Part shown: piece after piece, positions 33,175-40,149 of the stretch | Layout of the letters: every line of letters begins with the position of its first letter | Position numbering within the stretch: position 1 is the first letter of the stretch | From: Thermoanaerobaculia bacterium | Lineage (GTDB): Bacteria > Acidobacteriota > Thermoanaerobaculia > Gp7-AA8 | Length of the DNA stretch: 64,000 nt | Direction: 5' to 3' | NCBI GenBank assembly: GCA_017883235.1 | Contig: JADGNY010000010.1 | Span: 20,196-84,195, forward strand | The notes under the pieces: model-generated | Databases searched by the model: none | The model's input: the letters and a program-made list of their open reading frames with translations, nothing else | Told to the model about the DNA's origin: nothing | Position numbers and translations under genes: made by a program

Positions 33175-34389
33175 TCACACGATCACGACGGGCGTGATCT
33201 CGTCCGCCCCGAGCGGATCCGTGTAGCTGTAGCTGCGAACGCTGAAAGCCCTGCCGTCGACGAATCCGACCCTCACAGAATACTGATACATCCCGATCTC
33301 CCCTTCGGGCGAGATGCGCGGCATGCTGCCCGACGGAAAATAGCGCTGCGCCACGTACCGTTCCCGGTCGCCCGCGAACACGCGCTCCAACTGCTCGGTC
33401 GAAGGAGCGATGAACACCCCCCTGGCATGGTAGTCGTCCAACGGCTTCAAGACGACGTTGGCTGCGCCGCCGAAGTGATCGGCGGCCTCGCTGGCGCTGC
33501 GGAACCGGGAGAGATGGTGCGTTTCCAGCGTAGCGCTCTCGATCCGCTCCCGGTCCTCGTTCGCGATCCCGTAGCTCTCGCTGCTCAGGTCCGAGCACAC
33601 CGTGAGGAAGGCCTTGGTGGCCAGCTTCCAGCCGAGGGGGTTCGGAAAGAAGAGCGTGGGATGTGCACGGAAGGCCTCCCGGTAGCGCTCGAACGGCTCC
33701 GGCTCGTACTGCATGTTGCGCGGGATGACGAGGTTGAAGATCCGGTCGAACCGCTCTCCGTTCCAGGTTGGCCGGGAGCCGGCGTCGAGCGCGACGTCCT
33801 TCGCGTACACGAGCCTTGCATCGACGCCGTGCATCGCGAAGAGCCGTTCGACATACCTGTAGTGGGGAACGTAGCTCTTACTTCGGGCGGTGTGGTTCAC
33901 GGCGATGGCCACACTCTTGTCCTTGCCATTCTCGGTTACCAAGCGGACAAGGGCCTTCTCGAATCCCTCGTTCATCCTGCGAGCCGTTCCGAGGTCGAAC
34001 GCCTCGAAGAACCGCTGTTCGAACATCTCCGTCAGGCCGACATGCCCGGGTGGACAGAAGTTCACCTCGATGAGCTTCTCTCCTTCATCGGAGACGTGGA
34101 AGTCCACGCAGCCGAAGTAGTCGGAGGGCTGCAGCGGATACTGAGCCATGAACCACGGTGTGCTGGTGACCATCTCCTGGTAGCGCGGCGCGCCGAGCAG
34201 CCTCACCACGGAGTTCGTGATGTCCACGAGCCTGGCGAACCTCTCCTCGGGCAGGAAGAGCGGCGTTGTGGCGAACGTGTAGTTGTGGGGGCCGATTGCC
34301 TCCTCGAGACCCGACACATACCGTCGATAACGCTCGGCGGTGAACTGCCGAAAGAACGCATCGTAGTGCTGTCCGACGCGGTCGTTCAT
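33175..34389 (-). CDS. ATP-grasp-like ligase
   Basis: 404 aa. ATG at 34387-34389 overlaps the racemase stop (ATGA). The order of motifs suggests a circularly permuted ATP-grasp-type enzyme: YFGCVDFHVSDEGEKLIEVN (acidic metal-binding strand) in the first half, and the nucleotide-binding VVLKPLDDYHARGVFIA and ERYVAQRYFPSG strands in the second. Such enzymes join a carboxylate to an amine through an acyl-phosphate, for example amino-acid ligases. Position after an amino-acid racemase suggests an amino-acid substrate. The family call is moderate; no closer relative is obvious. Confidence 0.65.
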   Translation of the reverse strand: MNDRVGQHYDAFFRQFTAERYRRYVSGLEEAIGPHNYTFATTPLFLPEERFARLVDITNSVVRLLGAPRYQEMVTSTPWFMAQYPLQPSDYFGCVDFHVSDEGEKLIEVNFCPPGHVGLTEMFEQRFFEAFDLGTARRMNEGFEKALVRLVTENGKDKSVAIAVNHTARSKSYVPHYRYVERLFAMHGVDARLVYAKDVALDAGSRPTWNGERFDRIFNLVIPRNMQYEPEPFERYREAFRAHPTLFFPNPLGWKLATKAFLTVCSDLSSESYGIANEDRERIESATLETHHLSRFRSASEAADHFGGAANVVLKPLDDYHARGVFIAPSTEQLERVFAGDRERYVAQRYFPSGSMPRISPEGEIGMYQYSVRVGFVDGRAFSVRSYSYTDPLGADEITPVVIV

Positions 34390-35351
34390 GCGGCTCCGGC
34401 ACTTTCCACCACGGCATTCAACGCCAGCTCCACGGGATCGATGACCTCGATCCGGGAGAGTCTTGCTTTGAGATCCTCTCTTCCCGTCCGCTTCAGAAGA
34501 TCGAGGATCGGCGGGATCTCCGTACACGCGGCGACGATGCGCCCGATGTCGGTGTTCGCGGCGAGGAGCTCGGCAAAGACCGCCTCGCCCGCGGCGGACG
34601 CCGTCTCCCAGTCGAGCGCTTTGAGACCATCGTAGATGGCGCACGTCAGCGCCTCCTGGATCCGGTCGGATGGTTCGACGTAGGCGATGCCCGCCTCGTC
34701 GAACCGCCGCGTGAAGATCCGGCTGATCCGCGTCCCGAGGCTGCTCACGATCAGAGCCGGCCGCGGGCGCCGCCGCACCAGCGCTTCAACGACACACTCC
34801 ACGAGGGAGATCAGTCGTACGTCATCGCTCCTTCTCCGCGCGAAAACGGCGGGGAGGAAGGCATGGGCCGCATTGCATAGGACGATGACGTCGATCGGGC
34901 GTCGAGGCGAGGCGACGTGACTGATCGCCTCGTGCAGAGCTGCTTCGAGCGCATCGGTGACCGCCGCGTGCTCCGGCGAAATTCCGGTCTGGGATCGCCC
35001 GTCCGCGAGGATCGCCTGTGTGCGGTCCGGGATCGAACAGGCTTGAAGGAGCAGGATCTCCCGACTCTCTCCGAAAATGGAGCACGCTCGGGCGAAGCCC
35101 TTCGCTCCGGCCAGCGGGCCCATACCTCCGAGGAGCACGAGCGGCGCGAGCACCGCACCGGCGGGCCGGAGTGCGAAGAGCTCGACAGGGAAGGCCTGGT
35201 CGCACACCGCCTCGCCACCAGGGCGCCGCTCGGCCGCACGTGCCTCGAGCCGCCGAATGTACGAATGGATGGCTTCCATCGCGGCGCCGCTCTCGACGAA
35301 CTCGTCACACGTTTCGACCGCGAAGGAATGCGCTACGGACCCTGGCCCCAT
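34386..35351 (-). CDS. Aspartate/glutamate racemase family protein
   Basis: 321 aa. After an unusual N-terminal extension of about 70 residues the core begins VLLGGMGPLAGAKGFA. Both catalytic cysteines are in place: VIVLCNAAHAFLP and VAACTEIPPIL, the paired CNxxH and ACTE motifs of cofactor-independent Asp/Glu racemases. It should invert the alpha-carbon of an acidic amino acid. The extension and the operon context argue against a cell-wall MurI role and for a specialised pathway supplying a D-amino acid to the adjacent ligase. Confidence 0.87.
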   Translation of the reverse strand: MGPGSVAHSFAVETCDEFVESGAAMEAIHSYIRRLEARAAERRPGGEAVCDQAFPVELFALRPAGAVLAPLVLLGGMGPLAGAKGFARACSIFGESREILLLQACSIPDRTQAILADGRSQTGISPEHAAVTDALEAALHEAISHVASPRRPIDVIVLCNAAHAFLPAVFARRRSDDVRLISLVECVVEALVRRRPRPALIVSSLGTRISRIFTRRFDEAGIAYVEPSDRIQEALTCAIYDGLKALDWETASAAGEAVFAELLAANTDIGRIVAACTEIPPILDLLKRTGREDLKARLSRIEVIDPVELALNAVVESAGAA

Positions 35352-35361
35352 GAAGGACGCC

Positions 35362-36216
35362 TCAGACTGTACCTTCTTGTTCGCTTGCCATCCGAAGCCG
35401 CATCTCTCCCATGACCACCCCGAGGCGTTCCAGATACTCGGTGAACAGACGCTCCGCCCGTTCGTAATCGGTATGGAGTCCTCTGGCCTGGTTGTACCGA
35501 TCGAGCGCTTCCACGACCACGAGGAAGTGACTCATCTCCGTCTCGCCGACGACGTGCGCGCCGATGTAGCAGAGAGCGCGCTCCTTCTCCGCCTTTGTGA
35601 AGTCATAGTGCGCGTCGACGAGCTCGGTGAAGGCGCCGAGGGCCAGCGAGTATTCGGCGTGGTTGTAGATCTCCGAGAACATGTTCGTCAGCAGCCCCGT
35701 GGGGATGTCGTCGACGATCATCCTCTCGTAAACCCAGCGCTTGAACGCGAGCGCCGCGGGCACTCCGTTGGCTTCTAACTGCCAGGCGTCGCTCGGGACG
35801 AACGAGCGCGCCATGTCGTCGTACAGCGCCGCGTGCGTCACTCCCTCGTAGTCCAGACCGAGGTCTTCGTAACTGGTCTCGGCGTTCCGCGCCGCCGCGA
35901 TCCAGAGCTGCTCCCTGGCCTCGCCGTCCTCGGACAGCGCCATTCGCTGGATACGGCACGACAGGCCGTAGATGGCCAGCATCTTCAGATGCGTAGCCTT
36001 CCACGAGTGAAGAAAGGTCGCGAAAACATCCTCGGACCATCGCTTCGCCGGCAGCAATGCAAAGCACCGCTGGACCTCTTCGACCGCCACCCCCGCCCGC
36101 GAGAATCCTCTCGCGAGAGCCTCCCGTAAACGCTCGTCCGTAACGAGGTCCGCGACGCGCATTGCCGTCGTCGTCAGGGACCGCGCATCCTCATGGGAGC
36201 TCATGGCTGAAGACAT
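35362..36216 (-). CDS. Haem-oxygenase-fold (iron-containing redox or TenA/PqqC-like) protein
   Basis: 284 aa, all-helical. Helices carry spaced His/Glu residues suited to a metal site: TFLHSWKATHLKML, RNAETSYEDLGLDYE with GVTHAALY, SEIYNHAEYSLALG and YIGAHVVGETEMSHF. This pattern matches the haem-oxygenase-like superfamily, whose diiron members oxidise amino-acid or fatty-acid substrates in natural-product pathways. It is the first gene of the operon, so it may perform the first or committing oxidation. No Shine-Dalgarno sequence is clear before any of the three candidate ATGs. Whether it is diiron, cofactor-free or non-catalytic cannot be settled by eye. Confidence 0.6.
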   Translation of the reverse strand: MSSAMSSHEDARSLTTTAMRVADLVTDERLREALARGFSRAGVAVEEVQRCFALLPAKRWSEDVFATFLHSWKATHLKMLAIYGLSCRIQRMALSEDGEAREQLWIAAARNAETSYEDLGLDYEGVTHAALYDDMARSFVPSDAWQLEANGVPAALAFKRWVYERMIVDDIPTGLLTNMFSEIYNHAEYSLALGAFTELVDAHYDFTKAEKERALCYIGAHVVGETEMSHFLVVVEALDRYNQARGLHTDYERAERLFTEYLERLGVVMGEMRLRMASEQEGTV

Positions 36217-36745
36217 GGAGTGGGAAGGCGGGCATCCTACCGCGCCGCAAGGAGATGCGTCAATAAATCAGAGAGGCGTTCTATTCGAGCTCGGCGCTTC
36301 GCGAGGGAAGTCGAGCGCGCGCTCGCATACGGCCGTCCCGTACCCGGCGGACGTTGCGGCCGTGGCGGCTACGGCCGTGCTCGACGTGTTGATGCCGCAT
36401 GTTGTTTACGATGGACCTCCCGCGAGACTGGTGGCGCAAGCCGCGCAAACCGTCCATTCGTCGCTGGTAGCGGCGGGCGCGAGCAGCGAAGAAGCGCTGG
36501 AGGCGAGCCGCCGCGTCAGCGCCGAGGTCGCCCTTTGGATGCCACGTGCGTGGCCTGTACGTTCGTCGGAAGCGCTGGATCCGGAGTTAGCGCGACGAGA
36601 ACGGCTCGATGGCTCGAATCCGCGCGCGATTCCTCAACACTCGCGATGTGGGTGTTCGGAGTCGCGACGGTCGCGGTCCATGAGGCGTCTATGCTCGGAA
36701 GCCGCCGACGGGGGTAGGGAAAACGAGCGCCACGACACTCCTTAG
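36203..36745 (+). other. Intergenic stretch with a weak open frame
   Basis: The frame 36203-36745 (180 codons) starts inside the divergent gene. Its middle part (VAAVAATAVLDVLMPHV, ARLVAQAAQTVHSSLV, EEALEASRRVSAEVALWM) has coding-like composition, while the ends do not. It may be a decayed gene. The region also holds the promoters of the leftward operon and of the rightward membrane-protein gene. I see no recognisable domain. Confidence 0.25.
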
Positions 36746-36770
36746 CAAGAGACCTTCCTGAGATCGATCA

Positions 36771-37658
36771 ATGACGAATTCGAGCATCGAAGCCTCATCC
36801 AGCGGGTTGAAGCTGTCGTACCTGCGATTCATCTCCGATAGCGCACCCGGATTCGCCATCCTTTTGCTCCTCGGTTTCGTCTGGCCAAAGAGTGCCACGC
36901 CGTGGTGGTTGGAGCACAAGGAGTTCAAGGTCTTGTTCGCGGCTCTCTCTTTCTTCCTGGCGACGCCCGTTGGTCTGGTGATCAACGCAGTGAGCTACTT
37001 CCTTCTTGGCCACATCCAGACGGAGATCAATCGGATCTGTTTTCGGTCGCGAGGCTGGCCTGTACGGGATATGCAACGCAGCCTGATGCTGAAGGAGACT
37101 ACCGACCACTTCCGGTTCACGGCGGACGACTGGGCGGAGCGCACCGACGTCTATGGCGAGCTTGTCGAAAGCTACCGACCTGATCTCTCATTCAGGATCG
37201 AGCATCTTCGTGGCTTGAAGCGATTCGCTCGTGCCATCGCGTTTCTTTCGTTTTTTTGCTTTTTCTGTTTGAAGCCCCAGTGGGGGCTCACAATCGTTAT
37301 CGTTGCTATTGTCCTTCACTGGCTATACTGGATCGGTCGGTGGCTGGCAAAGAGATTCGAGCCCCATCTCCCGAGGGTGCTTCACGAGCTTTGGATCGTA
37401 GTACTGCTTGTGGTAGTGGCGCTAATCGCATCTGCGAGAGTCATTGGAGTAACTTGTCAGACGCTTGACCTCGCGCTCGCCCAAGTCTGCACTCTCGCTA
37501 TCGCGCCGTTTGGGCTTCTCGTCGCGGGGATGGCCGAGTTTTACCAGCGCGCGACCATTGCCATGTACCTCCACATTGAATTCCCACCGAGCGTCCGGAA
37601 TGATCTAGGCGAGATTCGTGACGCACTGAGCGAATCCGCGAAGCGGTTGTCTACGTGA
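36771..37658 (+). CDS. Multi-pass membrane protein, unknown function
   Basis: 295 aa. Predicted membrane segments by eye: FAILLLLGFVWP (about 28-40), LFAALSFFLATPVGLVINAV (55-75), AIAFLSFFCFFC and GLTIVIVAIVLHWLYW (150-185), LWIVVLLVVVALIASARVI (205-223) and ICTLAIAPFGLLVAGMAEF-like residues (about 240-260). A soluble loop of about 70 residues with RGWPVRDMQRSLMLKETTDH lies between segments 2 and 3. It converges on the ValRS-like gene 37705-40149. Base composition is lower in GC than the flanks. It could belong with the synthetase locus, but nothing in the sequence shows it. Confidence 0.75.
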   Translation: MTNSSIEASSSGLKLSYLRFISDSAPGFAILLLLGFVWPKSATPWWLEHKEFKVLFAALSFFLATPVGLVINAVSYFLLGHIQTEINRICFRSRGWPVRDMQRSLMLKETTDHFRFTADDWAERTDVYGELVESYRPDLSFRIEHLRGLKRFARAIAFLSFFCFFCLKPQWGLTIVIVAIVLHWLYWIGRWLAKRFEPHLPRVLHELWIVVLLVVVALIASARVIGVTCQTLDLALAQVCTLAIAPFGLLVAGMAEFYQRATIAMYLHIEFPPSVRNDLGEIRDALSESAKRLST

Positions 37659-37671
37659 AAGCGCGCCGGAT

Positions 37672-37690
37672 GGCCATCGAGTTGATGGCC
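37672..37690. terminator. Hairpin between convergent genes
   Basis: GGCCATC-GAGTT-GATGGCC is a perfect 7-bp stem between the membrane-protein gene and the convergent ValRS-like gene. No T-run follows on either strand, so termination is only possible, not shown. Confidence 0.35.
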
Positions 37691-37704
37691 GCGACCGCCG
37701 CTTC

Positions 37705-40149
37705 CTATTCAGAGTGCGGGGTCGTGTCGCGAACGACCGCGTCATAGGCGGCGTCGCTCAGCACATGTCCTTCAATGTCGGCCTCGGCCCAACGGAGGTT
37801 GCCGAGATGCGCCACGATACCTCGGCAATCGGCAAAGATGTCCAAATGCTCCTTCACATGCAGCCGGAGCTCGAGCGCCGCTTTCCACGGCACCTTCTCC
37901 GTCGAGCGATAGTTGCGCAGCGCCGTGATGAGGCGGATCACCGCCTCGACCCCCGCTGTCACGCTCTCCTGCGGCTCCACTGCAGCCGTCGGCCAGGAGG
38001 CCTGCATCAGCCATCCCTCGTTGCCGAGCCTCTGCCAGACTTCCTCAGTGACGAAAGGCATGAACGGGTGGAGCAACCTCAGATAGGTCTCGAGCACGCA
38101 ACGGCGCGTGGCCATGGTCTCCTGAAGGGCGGCCATCGACGGCTCCTTAGCCGCCTCCAGGTAGAAGTCACAGAACTGCGTCCAGAACGACGTTCGCAGA
38201 TCATCCCCCGCCTCGCCGAACGCATACCGATCGAAAGCGGCCGTCGTGCTCCGGACGATCTCCTCTCCGCGGGAAAGCATCCACCGGTTCACCGGATGCT
38301 GCGCCTTATGTACATCGAACGCAGTCGCCTCTCCGCTCATCGCAACCAGCTTGGACGCGTTCCAAAGTTTGTTGACGAACCGTGCGGCGCCTTTGATCTT
38401 GTCCGTGTTTACGCGCGTGTCGCTGCCCGCCGAGGTACCGGCGACCAGCGCGAACCGAAGCGCATCTGCACCGATCCGCTCAATCTCGTCCAGGGGATCG
38501 ATACAGGTTGCCGGCTTGGTCTTGGCCATCTTCTCGCCGTCCTTGTCGAGAACCAACCCATGAAGGTAGACGGAGCGGAACGGCACCGTCCCAGTGACGT
38601 ACGTCGTCATCAGAATCATGCGCGCCACCCAGAAGAACAGGATGTCGTAACCGGTTTCCATCACCGAGGTTGGATGGAACGCTCGGTAGTCTGAGCTCCC
38701 GCGTAAGATTTCGTCGAGCGTGAGCGCTGGATTTTCTGTGAGCCGCGGATCGACGAGCGTGCTCCACGTCCAGAGTCCCGACGAGAACCAGGTGTCGAGT
38801 GTGTCGGGGTCCTGCGCCCAACCGTCACCTTCCGGGCGTCCATGTCCGACCCAGGTATCGCTACCGCGATACCAGACCGGAACGCGATGCCCCCACCAGA
38901 TCTGACGCGAGATACACCAGTCGTGCAGGTTGTCGATCCAGTTGAAATACGTCTTTTCCTGGTACTCCGGGTGAATGCGGATATCACCGCTACGCACCGC
39001 GTCGTCCATGACCTCGCGAAGCGAGAGCGTCTGCCCCTTCCAGCGTACAGCGCGGCGGTTGACGTCGATGAACCATTGCTCCTTCAGCAGGTTCTCCACC
39101 GGTTTGTGCGAGCGCTGGCAATAGGCAGTGTTTTGCTTGTATTGCACCTTCGAGACGAGCAGTCCCGCTTCCTCGAGGTCGTGCACGAAAGCGTCGCGGC
39201 ACGCCTCCAGGCGCATTCCCGCATAAGGGCCAGCCGCCGCGGTCATGCGGCCATCCTCGCCGATGACCTGGATCGCCGGCAGGCCGTGCTGCTGGGCGAT
39301 ACGTGCGTCGGTCATGCTATGCGCAGGCGTGACGCCGAGCACCCCGGTACCGAAGTCCATCTCCACACTGCGATCCGCGACGACACGCACGTGGATGACC
39401 GGGCCCTTCGGCCACGCAACGTCGATCGCCTGTCCCACATACTGCCGGTAACGATCGTCGTCCGGATGGACAGCGAGGGCCGTGTCGCCGAGCTTTGTCT
39501 CCGGGCGGCTTGTGGCTACGTTGAAGGGACCATAACGGATCGTGTAAAGGAACGCATCGCGCTCCTCGTGATAGGTCTCATCGTCGGAGACGGTGGTCTG
39601 CAGGGCAACATCCCAATTGATGACGCGCTCGCCGCGGTAAATCACTCCGTCGCGGAACATCGCGGCGAACACTTCGTTCACGCAGCGGTGGAGCGGCGCG
39701 TCCATCGTGTACCGTTCACGCGTCCAGTCGCAACTCGCCCCCATGCTTCGGATCTGCTGCCGGATGCGCACGCGCGAAGACTCCACGTACTTCACGATCT
39801 CTGCCAGCAACCCTTCGCGTCCCAGCTCGCGACGCGGGTCCTTTCTGCCGCCCTTCTGCAGCAGCTTGATTACGGCGCTTTCTGTGGCGATCGCTGCGTG
39901 GTCGGTGCCCGGAACCCACAGCGCCTCGGCGCCCGCCATACGCTTCCAGCGGATCATCAGATCCTCGATGGCCAGCATGACAGCATGGCCAAGATGGAGG
40001 GTGCCGGTGGCATTCGGCGGTGGCATGGAGATCACGAACGGCTCGCGGGTGCTCGCGGCGTCGGCGCAGAAGAGGCCGGCCGCCTCCCATGCGGCGTATA
40101 TCTCGGGCTCGCGCTCGAGGTGCATGAAATGCGGCGAGAACTCGGTCAC
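37705..40149 (-). CDS. Valyl-tRNA synthetase paralogue A
   Basis: 814 aa, class I. GTG at 40147-40149 overlaps the stop of the fusion gene (GTGA). Catalytic core: PPPNATGTLHLGH with HLGH at 52-55, VPGTDHAAIATE, and WCISRQIWWGHRVPVWY at about 411-427. An editing (CP1) domain is present (ATSRPETKLGDTAL, then FGTGVLGVTPAHSMTD). The KMSKS signature reads KMAKT (540-544). It ends soon after the anticodon-binding domain (LRLLHPFMPFVTEEVWQRL), without the C-terminal coiled-coil arm of housekeeping bacterial ValRS (usually 860-950 aa). It should still adenylate valine or a similar amino acid, but tRNA charging may be altered. Confidence 0.9.
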   Translation of the reverse strand: MTEFSPHFMHLEREPEIYAAWEAAGLFCADAASTREPFVISMPPPNATGTLHLGHAVMLAIEDLMIRWKRMAGAEALWVPGTDHAAIATESAVIKLLQKGGRKDPRRELGREGLLAEIVKYVESSRVRIRQQIRSMGASCDWTRERYTMDAPLHRCVNEVFAAMFRDGVIYRGERVINWDVALQTTVSDDETYHEERDAFLYTIRYGPFNVATSRPETKLGDTALAVHPDDDRYRQYVGQAIDVAWPKGPVIHVRVVADRSVEMDFGTGVLGVTPAHSMTDARIAQQHGLPAIQVIGEDGRMTAAAGPYAGMRLEACRDAFVHDLEEAGLLVSKVQYKQNTAYCQRSHKPVENLLKEQWFIDVNRRAVRWKGQTLSLREVMDDAVRSGDIRIHPEYQEKTYFNWIDNLHDWCISRQIWWGHRVPVWYRGSDTWVGHGRPEGDGWAQDPDTLDTWFSSGLWTWSTLVDPRLTENPALTLDEILRGSSDYRAFHPTSVMETGYDILFFWVARMILMTTYVTGTVPFRSVYLHGLVLDKDGEKMAKTKPATCIDPLDEIERIGADALRFALVAGTSAGSDTRVNTDKIKGAARFVNKLWNASKLVAMSGEATAFDVHKAQHPVNRWMLSRGEEIVRSTTAAFDRYAFGEAGDDLRTSFWTQFCDFYLEAAKEPSMAALQETMATRRCVLETYLRLLHPFMPFVTEEVWQRLGNEGWLMQASWPTAAVEPQESVTAGVEAVIRLITALRNYRSTEKVPWKAALELRLHVKEHLDIFADCRGIVAHLGNLRWAEADIEGHVLSDAAYDAVVRDTTPHSE

